Assembly: GCA_963717125.1 (NCBI GenBank)
Contig: CAVQVG010000003.1
Coordinates: forward strand, 1-64,000
Length of the DNA stretch: 64,000 bases
Reading direction: 5' to 3'
DNA from: RYN-230 sp963717125
Lineage (GTDB): Bacteria > Actinomycetota > Actinomycetes > Streptosporangiales > Streptosporangiaceae
Part shown: piece after piece, positions 17,207 through 25,527 of the stretch
Layout: every line of letters begins with the position of its first letter
Numbering within the stretch: the first letter of the stretch is position 1
The notes under the pieces: model-generated
Told to the model about the DNA's origin: nothing
Database searches by the model: none
The model's input: only the letters and a program-made list of their open reading frames with translations
Translations under genes and position numbers: made by a program

Positions 17207-18133
17207 ATGTCATCACGAGTGGTCAAGGCCCTCGGGACCACGGCTGCCCTCGGCGGGGCAGCCTTCGTCTATGGGTCGGTGCTAGAGCGGAACTGGTTCG
17301 CGCTGCGCCGCATCGAGGTCCCCGTGCTCCCGGACGGCGCCGCGCCGTTCCGGCTGCTGCACATCTCCGACGCCCACCTGACGCCTGGCCGGCACCGGCT
17401 GATGTCCTGGATCCGGTCGCTGGACGCGCTGACGCCCGACCTCGTGGTGAACACCGGGGACTCCATCGCCCACCCGGACGCGGTGCAGCCCTTCCTCGAC
17501 TCGCTCGGGCCGCTGCTGGACCGGCCCGGGGTCTTCGTGTACGGCTCGAACGACCTCTACTCGCCGATACCTAAGAACCCGCTCCGCTACCTATGGCGGG
17601 ACAGCAGCCGGGAGCACCTGCGGCACATCCCCGACCTGCCCTGGGCTGAGCTGGGCGCCGGGATGGCAGCGGCCGGCTGGCTGGACGTCAATAACAAGCG
17701 CGGCCGGGTCAAGGCCGGAGACCTGGACATCGAGGTCGGTGGGGTGCACGACTCACACACCCGGCGGGACCGCTACCAGAACATCGCCGGGCCCACCGAC
17801 CCCGGGGCCGACCTGCGGCTGGGCGTGATGCACACCCCGGAGCCGCGGGTGCTCGACCAGTTCACCGCGGATGGCTACGACTTGCTGCTGGCCGGGCACA
17901 CCCACGGCGGCCAGCTCCGCGTCCCGCTCTACGGGGCGCTGGTGACCAACTGCGGCATCGACTCCGACCGGGTCAGCGGCCTGCACCGGCACCCGGCTGG
18001 CCTGCCCGAGCCGGGCCTGCCGCAGTCCTGGCTGCACGTATCCGCGGGCCTCGGCACGTCCCCGTGGGCACCGGTGCGGTTGGCGTGCCGGCCGGAAGCA
18101 ACCCTGCTCACGCTGGTCCCGCGGATCGGCTAG
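17207..18133 (+). CDS. Calcineurin-like metallophosphoesterase, membrane-associated
   Basis: Metal-dependent phosphoesterase. Metal ligands are in HISDAHLTPG, NTGDSIAHPD, GSND, and GHTHGGQLRVP. An N-terminal hydrophobic segment (ALGTTAALGGAAFVYGSV) suggests membrane anchoring. 308 aa from ATG 17207. Mycobacterial relative is Rv3683, downstream of ponA2. The substrate is not known; related enzymes act on lipid A precursors or UDP-linked substrates, but nothing here decides this. Confidence 0.9.
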   Translation: MSSRVVKALGTTAALGGAAFVYGSVLERNWFALRRIEVPVLPDGAAPFRLLHISDAHLTPGRHRLMSWIRSLDALTPDLVVNTGDSIAHPDAVQPFLDSLGPLLDRPGVFVYGSNDLYSPIPKNPLRYLWRDSSREHLRHIPDLPWAELGAGMAAAGWLDVNNKRGRVKAGDLDIEVGGVHDSHTRRDRYQNIAGPTDPGADLRLGVMHTPEPRVLDQFTADGYDLLLAGHTHGGQLRVPLYGALVTNCGIDSDRVSGLHRHPAGLPEPGLPQSWLHVSAGLGTSPWAPVRLACRPEATLLTLVPRIG

Positions 18134-19785
18134 ACTGCCGGAGGTTCCGGGGAATCGGCCCTCCCGGGGCGTAGCCCCAAAGCGGTCGGCGGGGTGTGGC
18201 GCAGCTTGGCAGCGCGCTTCGTTCGGGACGAAGAGGCCGCCGGTTCAAATCCGGCCACCCCGACGCAGGTCAGAGGCCCTTTTCTGGGTTGTAGGACACG
18301 GGTCTGAAGGCCCGTTTGGGAGCCGTTTGGGAGCCGATCTTGTTCGCGGCTTCCGGGCGGCTCTTCGATTTCCGGCTTCTGGGAGCCGTTTGGGAGCCAG
18401 CCGGTGCGCTGGTTCCCGGGTTGCCCGGTGCTTTCGCGGTTGCACGCCGCCTCTTGGAGCAGGGCGTCGAGGACCGGGACCGGGGAATGCGGGTTCATCG
18501 CCGCCCGTGCCTCCAGCGAGCGTTCCCAGCATCCGGTGAGGGCGCTCATGAGTTCGGCGCGCATAGCCGGGGTGACGTGGCTGTAGACGGCGGCGATGCC
18601 GCTCATGCGGTGCCCGAGACGGTCGTGGGAGAGGACCTCGGGGATCTTCAGTTCGCCCATCAGGCTCTTGTGCGCGTGGCGTAGCCCATGGGGGGTGATC
18701 CCGCTGGCGACGGGCAGCCAGCACGCTTCGGCGCGTCCGGCGTTGTTGCGGCCGCGCAGTGGCCTGCCTGGCCACGGATCAGCAGCGAGCCAGACAGGCC
18801 GCCGGGGCTGCGGTGCTTTCTTCGGGTACCAGCCTGATGCGGCCGGCTCAAAGATCCAGTCACCGAACCCGGAGCGCCGCCAGTGCGCGCCGGAACCCGG
18901 GGTACCCGCACTGGGCCGCCGGCCGCGGAACACGTAGGTGAGGCGGTGGCAGTCACATGCCCGGGGAGCCGTCCTGGCAATGTGGCCGGTGACAAGCGCG
19001 GACAGCCAGTCAGGCAGGTCGGCATCCCGGCGGGAGTCGTCCTTGGGCGGGCAGCGGAGGAACCCTTCGCCTTCGAGTTCGTAGAGCTGCCATTCGATCC
19101 TGACCAGCCCCGGGCGGACGTACCTGGTCTCCAGCCCCACCAGCTCACCCCAGCGCATCCCCGTGTAGTACATGAGGATGACCGCGACGAACTCGTCGTC
19201 GCGTCCCGACAGGATCGCTGCCCGCTCCGCGATGAGCAGCGCCCCCAGCGGGTCTGTGATGACCTTCTCAGGGGTGCGGTCCCGGAACCGCCCTGTTCTG
19301 CGGCCTTTGCCTCGCCGCTTGGTGGCGGGATTTGCCGGGATCCGGCCGTCGGCGGCAGCATCGGCCAGCAGGGTGTGCAGGGTGCCGCGCCAGGTCCGCA
19401 CCGAGGATGCGGGGGTTCCCGCTTTGCGTAGCCGTTTGTCCCAGGCGTCGATGCCGGTCCTGGAGATCTCGGCCAGGGCACGGCCGCCGAATTCGGGGAG
19501 GATGTGCCCGTCGAGGTGGCGCCGGTAGTTACGCATAGTCGAGGGCGCGAGGTCCAGTCCCTGCCACCACTGCCCGGCCCATTCGGCGAGCGTGATGTCC
19601 CCGGCGCGCGGGTCGAGCCAGGTGCCCTGGCGGATGGCTGCCTCCCGATCCTCGGCCCAGTCCTGCGCTGCGCGCCTGGTCAGGAACGGCCGCCCCGCCT
19701 CGTCGCAGGCGGCCGAGGCGATTGTTCCGTCAGGCCGCAGGTAGCGCGCCCGCCATCGCTTGCCTCTCTTTTCCGCGTAGGCCAT
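18130..19785 (-). CDS. int: Tyrosine-type site-specific integrase of the element
   Basis: Phage/ICE integrase, 551 aa. The N-terminus has an AP2-like arm-binding region (MAYAEKRGKRWRARYL), then a SAM-like core-binding domain (TLAEWAGQWWQG) and the catalytic domain with Arg in TGMRWGELVGL, HxxR in THHGLRH-like GITPHGLRHAH, LGHRMSG and Tyr in AVYSHVT. ATG 19785 is preceded by GGAAGGAG. The last 40 residues (VAGFEPAASSSRTKRAAKL) are translated through tRNA-Pro on the other strand, so integration there changes the protein's end. This marks the left end of the element; xis lies upstream. Confidence 0.95.
   Translation of the reverse strand: MAYAEKRGKRWRARYLRPDGTIASAACDEAGRPFLTRRAAQDWAEDREAAIRQGTWLDPRAGDITLAEWAGQWWQGLDLAPSTMRNYRRHLDGHILPEFGGRALAEISRTGIDAWDKRLRKAGTPASSVRTWRGTLHTLLADAAADGRIPANPATKRRGKGRRTGRFRDRTPEKVITDPLGALLIAERAAILSGRDDEFVAVILMYYTGMRWGELVGLETRYVRPGLVRIEWQLYELEGEGFLRCPPKDDSRRDADLPDWLSALVTGHIARTAPRACDCHRLTYVFRGRRPSAGTPGSGAHWRRSGFGDWIFEPAASGWYPKKAPQPRRPVWLAADPWPGRPLRGRNNAGRAEACWLPVASGITPHGLRHAHKSLMGELKIPEVLSHDRLGHRMSGIAAVYSHVTPAMRAELMSALTGCWERSLEARAAMNPHSPVPVLDALLQEAACNRESTGQPGNQRTGWLPNGSQKPEIEEPPGSREQDRLPNGSQTGLQTRVLQPRKGPLTCVGVAGFEPAASSSRTKRAAKLRHTPPTALGLRPGRADSPEPPAV
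18190..18263 (+). tRNA. tRNA-Pro (anticodon CGG)
   Basis: Cloverleaf is complete: acceptor CGGGGTG (18190-18196) with CACCCCG (18256-18262) and A73; anticodon stem CTTCG/CGAAG with loop TTCGGGA, giving CGG; T-arm CCGG-TTCAAAT-CCGG. No CCA is encoded. It is the integration target of the neighbouring integrase. Confidence 0.97.
18240..18263. other. attL: Presumed attL core: 3' part of tRNA-Pro
   Basis: Integrases of this class recombine at the T-arm/3' end of a tRNA. The segment GGTTCAAATCCGG plus acceptor is the likely identity block; the element lies to the right. No second copy was found in the window, so attR should lie beyond 64000 and the exact core is not defined. Confidence 0.5.
18313..18398. 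repeat. Three CGTTTGGGAGC repeats near attL
   Basis: Exact 11-mers at 18313-18323, 18324-18334 and 18387-18397, the first two head to tail. They lie 50-135 bases inside the element, within the 3' end of int, where arm-type integrase or Xis sites are expected. In the protein they produce repeated LPNGSQ. Confidence 0.55.
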
Positions 19786-19827
19786 CACTCTCCTTCCGTG
19801 CTGGCGCCCGGCCAGCGATATGTGTTT

Positions 19828-20064
19828 TTAGCTTTCTCTGGTCATGCCTTCCCGCAGGCGTCGCTCAGGCGTTTCGTGATGCTGGCGTGGCTGCCGGGCG
19901 CCCGCTTCCACGATCTCGGCCAGGTCGGCGCTGCTGAACCGCAGATGCTTGCCGACGAACGTGCACGGGATCACGCGCGCGGCGGCCTTCTTCCGCAGCC
20001 AGGACTCCGGCACCCGCAGGACCTGCGCGGCCTCGGCGGGCGTGTACAGCCGCGGTCCGTTCAT
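19828..20064 (-). CDS. xis: Excisionase-family HTH DNA-binding protein
   Basis: 78-residue winged-HTH protein: RLYTPAEAAQVLRVPESWLR is the MerR/excisionase helix-turn-helix, followed by VIPCTFVGKHLRFSSADLAE. Such proteins direct the integrase to excision and may repress int. ATG 20064 overlaps the stop of the upstream methyltransferase gene in ATGA, so translation is probably coupled. int follows 42 bases downstream, a typical xis-int order. Confidence 0.85.
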   Translation of the reverse strand: MNGPRLYTPAEAAQVLRVPESWLRKKAAARVIPCTFVGKHLRFSSADLAEIVEAGARQPRQHHETPERRLREGMTRES

Positions 20065-22259
20065 CGCGGCACATCTGCTGGGCACCCAGCCGGCCTGCAC
20101 GTTTCCCCGGGTCCGGGACGATACTCCACCGGGTCGGTTTTGGGAGCCCCCCGGTGGGCCTGATTTATCCGCCAGGCCAGCGCCGGCCGGGCACGCCCGC
20201 TGCCTGCCCTGGGTGTCCCTGGACCGGGTCCACGCCGCCTGGCTTCTGCGGCTCTGCGCACTGGCTGCGCGGCTGGCCGTGCCGCAGCGCGCTGGCCTGC
20301 CCGTGACGGGCCGCGCTCGTGCCCATCCTGGAAAGCAGGCGAGCGATACCGGCGGCGCCGACTCCGCTGACCGGCCTGGAGGGTCAGCGTCCCGCGGCGG
20401 TGCCCCGTAGCGGCATACCGGTGGGGAACGCCGTGAAATGCGCCGCGCGGAACGGGCGGCCAGGGACCGGCAAAATGGTGCCAGGGTTCCTGCCGTTCCG
20501 GCATGGCCCGGCGTGCCGGCCGCTGGCCGGCAATGCCGCCAGGCTGTGTGGCTTTCCGCGGCATGCCGCGGCTATCCCGCCCTCGCTGCCGTTGCCGTTC
20601 CGTGCGCCGTTGCTGCTGCCGTACCGGATGCCGTCGCCGGGGCGCGATGGCGCGGGCTCGTGCCTGCCGGGGGACGGCCTGATTTCCGGGGGCTGGGGGC
20701 AGCCCGGCCGTTCGCCGGCCGCTTGCGGGCCGGATCGCTGCCATAGCTGCCTGGCCGGCCTGCAGGACGCACGGCGGACTTGTCCGGGCATGGCGTGCGG
20801 CTTGTTCCAGGTAATCATCTTCTGCAGGAGCCATCGCTCCTCTTGTATGGGCAGCGCCGCCCGCGCTGTCAGGACGTCCGGCGGCTCGCAGCCGTGCCTT
20901 GCATAGTTCGATGTAGCCGGGGTCTCGCTCGATGCCGATCCCGCGCACACTTTCAAGCAGGCAGGCGTGCAGGGTGGTGCCGCTGCCGGCGAACGGGTCA
21001 AGCACGATCCCGCCGGGCGGAGTGGTCAGGCGGACCAGCCAGCGCATCAGATCGAGGGGCTTGACGGTTGGGTGGATGATCCCCGGCAGGCTGGGCCGCT
21101 CCGCGGCCGGGGCCTTAAGCTGATAACGGAAAACGGGGAAATACCGTGCCGCACCTCCGCTGTCGGCACCCCGTACGGGCTGGCACACCCGGTCGCCGGT
21201 AAACCGGCTATATACCGTGCGGAACACGTCACTGTGGCGGCATGCCGGGTTGGCTCCGGAACGCCGCGTTCCTGACTGGGCGTCGAGTTCGGCGACCGGG
21301 CAGCCTGGCATGCAGGAACCGTCGGCGCAGCCGGGCGTGTGGCTGAACACGATGTTGGCTGGCCAGCGTCCGGGCGGGAGCGTTGCCGAGGAGGTGGGGG
21401 CGGCGGGGCCGGTGGGCTTCCATGCTCCGCCGCAACGGTTCCGCTCAGCGCCCGGTTTCCATCGCCTGACCGTATAGGACTGCCATTCCCGGTGCTGTCC
21501 TGCCCGGCAGGCGTCTATGTGCAGCGCCCCGGTGTGGTGAGCGGCCACGTTCGCGGCGACCGTGCCTGCCAGTGGCTTGCGGGCCAGCAGGATCGGCTCG
21601 TGCGCCGGTTTGAGTGCTGTTCCCCAGCCGTCCCACTCGCCGTCGGCGGGGCTGGCTGGGTCTGCGCTGCCAGCCGGCAGCCCGGGCCCGGCCTGGCCGA
21701 GCGCCCTCGCGACGTTCAGCGATTTCGGGAAGCCCTGCCCGTAGATCCAGTGGATGCTGTCGCGGATCTCGAATCCAGCGTCCTCGATGGCACACGCGAG
21801 CCGGTGATAGGTGCGGGTGCCGCCGAATGCCACCAGGTGCCCGCCCGGCTTCAGGACGCGCAGGCATCCGGCTGCCCACCGGGTGCACCAGTCCTGGTAG
21901 GCACGCTGGGCCGCGGCACGCAGGCCGGGGAAGTCCGGTTCTGCGCACCGGCATGGACGGGAGGACACCCGCCACCGGCGGCAGCGGCGGCACCGCACGT
22001 TGGCACCCGGGGCCGACTGCGGCCACGGGAGACGGTGCGCTCCGTCCCGCAAGCCAGCGGTGCGCATGGCCGGCCTGCGGGTACGCCCGATGTCGCGATC
22101 GGCGCGCCAGGGCGCGTCCCAGCCCTGGCCCATGAACTGCAGCCCGTAGGGAGGGTCGGTCACCACCACATGGACGCTTGCCGCGGGCAGGGCCGGCAGG
22201 ACCTCCAGGCAGTCGCCCCAGTGCAGGGTGAGGTCCGTGGCCGGCTGGCACACGTTCAC
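20061..22259 (-). CDS. DNA methyltransferase (N4-cytosine/N6-adenine, DPPY type) with long C-terminal tail
   Basis: SAM-dependent amino-methyltransferase. The catalytic motif TDPPYGLQFMG lies near residue 34, a Cys-rich insert CRRC...CRC follows, and the SAM-binding motif DPFAGSGTT comes near residue 395, so the order is catalytic first (beta-class). About 300 residues after ELCKARLRAAG are Arg/Pro/Ala-rich and unrecognised. The tail's stop forms ATGA with xis, arguing that it is translated. Start GTG 22259 is weakly supported by a GTGA overlap with a 31-codon upstream frame; a reading to 22553 exists but lies inside the next gene. Probably protects or marks element DNA. Confidence 0.75.
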   Translation of the reverse strand: MNVCQPATDLTLHWGDCLEVLPALPAASVHVVVTDPPYGLQFMGQGWDAPWRADRDIGRTRRPAMRTAGLRDGAHRLPWPQSAPGANVRCRRCRRWRVSSRPCRCAEPDFPGLRAAAQRAYQDWCTRWAAGCLRVLKPGGHLVAFGGTRTYHRLACAIEDAGFEIRDSIHWIYGQGFPKSLNVARALGQAGPGLPAGSADPASPADGEWDGWGTALKPAHEPILLARKPLAGTVAANVAAHHTGALHIDACRAGQHREWQSYTVRRWKPGAERNRCGGAWKPTGPAAPTSSATLPPGRWPANIVFSHTPGCADGSCMPGCPVAELDAQSGTRRSGANPACRHSDVFRTVYSRFTGDRVCQPVRGADSGGAARYFPVFRYQLKAPAAERPSLPGIIHPTVKPLDLMRWLVRLTTPPGGIVLDPFAGSGTTLHACLLESVRGIGIERDPGYIELCKARLRAAGRPDSAGGAAHTRGAMAPAEDDYLEQAARHARTSPPCVLQAGQAAMAAIRPASGRRTAGLPPAPGNQAVPRQARARAIAPRRRHPVRQQQRRTERQRQRGRDSRGMPRKATQPGGIAGQRPARRAMPERQEPWHHFAGPWPPVPRGAFHGVPHRYAATGHRRGTLTLQAGQRSRRRRYRSPAFQDGHERGPSRAGQRAAARPAAQPVRRAAEARRRGPGPGTPRAGSGRARPALAWRINQAHRGAPKTDPVEYRPGPGETCRPAGCPADVPR

Positions 22260-22351
22260 ACTGGCATCCCGGGCCGTACGCCGGCGCCGGGCAGCAGCGT
22301 GACCGGGCCGCTGGAGCAACGTGCAGTCCCGGGCCGCGTTCCGGCGGTCAT
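22256..22351 (-). CDS. Possible 31-aa coupling peptide between the two methyltransferase-like genes
   Basis: ATG 22351 shares ATGA with the upstream stop and its own TGA (22258-22256) shares GTGA with the likely methyltransferase start. The product begins MTAGTRPGTARCSSGPV; no family. Two exact four-base overlaps are the only evidence; it may be just a translational bridge. Confidence 0.3.
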   Translation of the reverse strand: MTAGTRPGTARCSSGPVTLLPGAGVRPGMPV

Positions 22352-23511
22352 CTCTGGCTCTCCTGGCCCCGCTGACCGCCCGGGACGGTAGTAGAGGAGA
22401 AGCGCGCAGCAGTCTCGATGAGCAGCCGCAGCATCGCAGCTGCCTGCCGCGGGGCAACCCCGTCCAGGGCATGCGCCTGCGGGCTACGGTGCATGTCCGT
22501 ACCAGTGATCCAGCCGCCGGGCGGGCCGGTGAGCCGCTTGGCGGAGCGCGCACTCAGCCGGGGTTGCCCGGCATTTTCCTGGTCGCCAGCAGGAGGTGCT
22601 GCCGGTCCTGGGATCCACCCCGGCCGGCGGACCGTCAGCCTGGATGGCGCCCAGCGGGCACCGCGGTGGCGATCGTGGTGGGCAACGCTTCGCCCGCCCT
22701 GCCTGTGCGCGTTCCGCAGGTTCTGGCCCGGTGTTCCGGCAGCTGCTGCCGCTGGCCTGCCGGTGCGGGAACGGGGTGGTGAGCATGGCCGTGGTACCGG
22801 CGGCCCGTCTGGCCGCCTGTTGCTTCCACGCCGGATTCCGCAGTGCACGGCTACAGTCAGACCGCGATCCCCAGCGGCGTACCTGCCCGCTCGCCGTCGC
22901 AGCCCAGGGTTTCCTGCCGGGTGTGGGTTCTCGCCACTGGGGCAGGCAGCGGCGCGCAGGAGGCCGAGCCCAGCGGGCTGCCAGGCCAGGATGAAAATGA
23001 TTTGGTGGCGGTGTGCCACGCCGGTGCGCGAGACCCAGAGGCTTGCGCATCGCGTCTCATATCCCAGCAAGGCAAGCTCGGCGCGTGGGCGGGCGAGGAC
23101 GTGGGAGTGGGGCCCGCCGGCGGTGTCCATGAACACGATGCCCGGTCGCAGCCGGCCAAGCGCACCGGCGATGTCCCTCCAGATGCCACCCCGCCCAGCG
23201 GACAGGAACCGGGCGGTGATCACCTCGACCGGTGGCGCACTGGCCCAGTCCGCGTGAGTCAAGTCACCCAGGCTGGGGACACCGGGAAAACGTGCGGCCA
23301 ATACCGGGGCCGCCCGCTGGCCGGTGCCGGCGATCCACGCGAGGTGGCCGCCCAGGACAGCGAGTACCGCGAGGTCCAGGCCCCCGTTGCCGGTGCACAG
23401 CGAGCCGACCGACGGGCCATCCGCATACGCGATATCGACGGCGGTGGCTGGTGCGCGGCCGGGTGGGACTGGCCCGGACGGTGACGCTGCGGGCACAGCG
23501 CTTACGCGCAC
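22348..23511 (-). CDS. C5-cytosine methyltransferase-like protein lacking catalytic motifs
   Basis: The 387-residue frame keeps the skeleton of a phage/ICE C5-MTase: motif I-like GSLCTGNGGLDLAV at 36-49, LGDLTHADW at 81-89, GIWRDIAGALGRLRPG at 109-124, VAHRHQIIFILAWQP at 165-179, and a C-terminal LSAR...GGWITGTD with GVAPRQAAAMLRLL. The PCQ loop that carries the catalytic Cys is replaced by TARFLSAG, ENV by MDT, and GNGV by LDGV. It is therefore very likely inactive as a methylase though unbroken. Start GTG 23511 has GGAGGG close upstream. First gene of a coupled run to xis. Confidence 0.65.
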   Translation of the reverse strand: MRVSAVPAASPSGPVPPGRAPATAVDIAYADGPSVGSLCTGNGGLDLAVLAVLGGHLAWIAGTGQRAAPVLAARFPGVPSLGDLTHADWASAPPVEVITARFLSAGRGGIWRDIAGALGRLRPGIVFMDTAGGPHSHVLARPRAELALLGYETRCASLWVSRTGVAHRHQIIFILAWQPAGLGLLRAAACPSGENPHPAGNPGLRRRAGRYAAGDRGLTVAVHCGIRRGSNRRPDGPPVPRPCSPPRSRTGRPAAAAAGTPGQNLRNAHRQGGRSVAHHDRHRGARWAPSRLTVRRPGWIPGPAAPPAGDQENAGQPRLSARSAKRLTGPPGGWITGTDMHRSPQAHALDGVAPRQAAAMLRLLIETAARFSSTTVPGGQRGQESQR

Positions 23512-24033
23512 ATTCCCTCCCGGCGTGATGGCTGGCTGGCCAGCGGTGCCGGGCCGGCTGCGGGCAGGGCCTGCCCGCCGTGGGCATCATCGCCTGCCCC
23601 GGTGCGTGGCGCGGTAGCGCGGACCGCGGTCTGCCGTTGCCAGGCCGGGACCTGGCATCTGGCGGGCCAGATTCGCCCGGCACGGCCGGGTCTGGCGGTA
23701 TGGGGTGCAGCGTGTCATGCCACCGTCCCTGTCGGCTAAGTGCTGTCTGCGGGCGGCGGCCCCGCCGACCGCCACGTACGAACGCCTACAAACACGACGC
23801 GGAACAGCCGTTTCATACATGGCCGGGTCAAGAAATGCCGTCTGTCTGACCGCAGCGACCGCCGGGGAGCGCGTTCATGCAGGCCAGCGCCCGGTCAAGC
23901 ACACAGCAAGTTTCCTGCCCGCCCGGCCCGGTCCGGAGAACCCAGCAGATCACCAGCGGTCTATTAGCCGGACTAAGGGTGAGGGCTTCCAGTGTGTGGG
24001 TGCCGTGGGCGGGATCGGGCGGAGGGCCTCCGC
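23512..24033. other. Gene-poor region upstream of the methyltransferase run
   Basis: No convincing gene. A minus-strand frame with ATG 23718 (MTRCTPYRQTRPCRANLARQ, 43 aa, stop 23587) forms ATGA with a second frame at 23590, but neither has a good Shine-Dalgarno or known family. The promoter for the methyltransferase genes should lie here. GC drops around 23760-23960. Confidence 0.4.
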
Positions 24034-24162
24034 CCGTTCAACCTGCAGACCCGCGTCGCCTCCCCCGCGGCGTTCCATGAGCACTGGTCAGACTGGAGAC
24101 GCCGCCGCCAGGCCACCGCCCGCAAGTCGCACTACGCCCGCCGGGCCGGCCCTCGCGCTTGA
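24034..24162 (+). pseudogene. Possible transposase C-terminal remnant
   Basis: The frame PFNLQTRVASPAAFHEHWSD then WRRRRQATARKSHYARR resembles the conserved basic C-terminus (HWSxWRRRHQATAR.SHYRRR) of IS701/IS4-like actinobacterial transposases. Nothing upstream fits, so if correct it is a fragment of about 42 codons ending at TGA 24160-24162. Confidence 0.35.
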
Positions 24163-24184
24163 AGTCGCTGCCCCGCAGCGGCGG

Positions 24185-24769
24185 TCAGGTCGTTCGCAGG
24201 GGAACGCCGTCGTGGCGGGCGCCGATGACGACCCCGACCAGGACCGCGGGCTCGTCAAGGTCGTTGCGGCAGCTGTGCGGCACGCCGTTGACGATGAGCC
24301 AGTCACCGGGCCGCAGCCGGATCTCGGTGTCTTCGAGCACGAAGACGGACTCACCGGAGACCTGCATCAGGCAGTCTGCCGACGCGGTGGCGTGCAGGGC
24401 TGATGCTCCCTTGGCCGTGCCGTAGCCGAACGGGTTCGGATCGGGCACCAGCGGGTGGGTCTGCGGGTCGGTGCTGGCCTTGAACAGCTGCTCGCGCACC
24501 GCCGGGTCGTCGGTTCCCCACAGGTCGTCGGGATTGAAGTTCGGCGGCAGGGTGAACACGGTGATGTGGAACCCGCCGGGCGCGGGCAGCAACGGGCCGC
24601 GGAACGGCGGCGGGGTGCCGTCGCCCGGGAACCGCGGCGGCTCGTCGCCCGCCCAGACCGACCACTTGTCCCCGTAGTCGGGGCTGGCCGACTCGACCAG
24701 TCCGTCGGAGACGACCCTGGCCCTGCCGTCCGGCCCGTAGCCGGTGACCACCCTGCGGATGCCGGTCAT
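24185..24769 (-). CDS. Cupin-domain protein
   Basis: 194 residues with one C-terminal cupin: FHITVFTLPPNF, then LHATASADCLMQVSGESVFV, EIRLRPGDWLIVNGVPHSCRN. The usual first metal motif GxxHxHxxxxE is degraded, with His in LHATASAD and HSC in the second motif, so metal binding is uncertain. ATG 24769 shares ATGA with the TetR stop, making a two-gene operon. TetR-cupin pairs usually handle small aromatic or ketone compounds; the substrate is unknown here. Confidence 0.85.
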   Translation of the reverse strand: MTGIRRVVTGYGPDGRARVVSDGLVESASPDYGDKWSVWAGDEPPRFPGDGTPPPFRGPLLPAPGGFHITVFTLPPNFNPDDLWGTDDPAVREQLFKASTDPQTHPLVPDPNPFGYGTAKGASALHATASADCLMQVSGESVFVLEDTEIRLRPGDWLIVNGVPHSCRNDLDEPAVLVGVVIGARHDGVPLRTT

Positions 24770-25377
24770 TGCTCGCTCCCGTCCTGCGTGACTTCCTGTC
24801 TGGTGATGATTCGCAGTGCGGCGGCCATCAGCCCGGGAAGGTCCTCGTGCCCGCCGCCCTCGGCCCACCGCATGATCGCCGCGGCCGCGGCCGCCAGGCA
24901 TGCCCCGGTGGCCACCTGCAACTCGAACTCCCAGCCGGGGTCCGGGTCCTGGCCGCGCAGCGCCTCGACGATGTAGCGCTGGCTGCGGTACTGGCCGTCC
25001 CACATCCGCGCCCGCAGCGCGGGCACGGACAGGCCGAGCCGCACCCGGGCCAGGAGCAGGGCGCGGTCGTCCGGGCTGTGTCCGGCGGCCGACTCGCCCA
25101 GGGCCGCGGCGATGCGCTGGACCAGCGGCTCGCCGGCTGGCCGGGCCCGGATCCGTTCGACGATGACCGGGTCGTACTCGTCGGCCATCACGAGGTCTTC
25201 CTTGGCGGGGAAGTAGCGGAAGACGGTCATCGAGGACACCTCCGCGGCCGCCGCGACGTCGGCGACCGTGGTCGCGTCATAGCCGCGCTCGGCGAACAGC
25301 CGCATCGCGTGCTCCTGGATGGCCCGCTGGGTGCGCGCCTTGCGCAGCTCCCGCAGTCCCGGCCCGCGCTCCGTCAT
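24766..25377 (-). CDS. TetR/AcrR-family transcriptional repressor
   Basis: 203 residues. HTH: RAIQEHAMRLFAERGYDATT then VADVAAAAEVSSMTVFRYFP; the ligand domain is all-helical (ESAAGHSPDDRALLLARVRL). ATG 25377 lies 3 bases from a perfect operator palindrome and 7 bases after a -10, so its mRNA is probably leaderless and self-repressed. It is co-transcribed with the cupin gene. Confidence 0.92.
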   Translation of the reverse strand: MTERGPGLRELRKARTQRAIQEHAMRLFAERGYDATTVADVAAAAEVSSMTVFRYFPAKEDLVMADEYDPVIVERIRARPAGEPLVQRIAAALGESAAGHSPDDRALLLARVRLGLSVPALRARMWDGQYRSQRYIVEALRGQDPDPGWEFELQVATGACLAAAAAAIMRWAEGGGHEDLPGLMAAALRIITRQEVTQDGSEQ

Positions 25378-25379
25378 GT

Positions 25380-25413
25380 GTTAGACACTACCAACTGTTA
25401 GTGTCTAACGCAA
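25380..25413 (-). promoter_or_regulatory. TetR-cupin promoter and operator
   Basis: Perfect 11-bp inverted repeat GTTAGACACTA-N8-TAGTGTCTAAC (25380-25409). On the minus strand TTGCGT (25413-25408) and TAGTGT (25390-25385) form -35/-10 with a 17-base spacer, both overlapped by the palindrome, and the start codon follows the -10 by 7 bases. Classic TetR autorepression layout with a leaderless transcript. Confidence 0.75.
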
Positions 25414-25527
25414 ACTGAGATCTCGGCGGCAGGAGTCGCCGGGATGCGATCGTCAACGGGCCTCACATCACGGGACGCCGTTGTAGTACTAGGGCGAGGG
25501 GAAGGCCGTGCGCCGAATCTCCGTGCG

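Noticed and set aside
23264..23590. Minus-strand frame MMPTAGRPCPQ overlapping the start of the C5-MTase-like gene
   Set aside because: Overlaps the conserved motif region in another frame; Arg/Pro-rich, no family.
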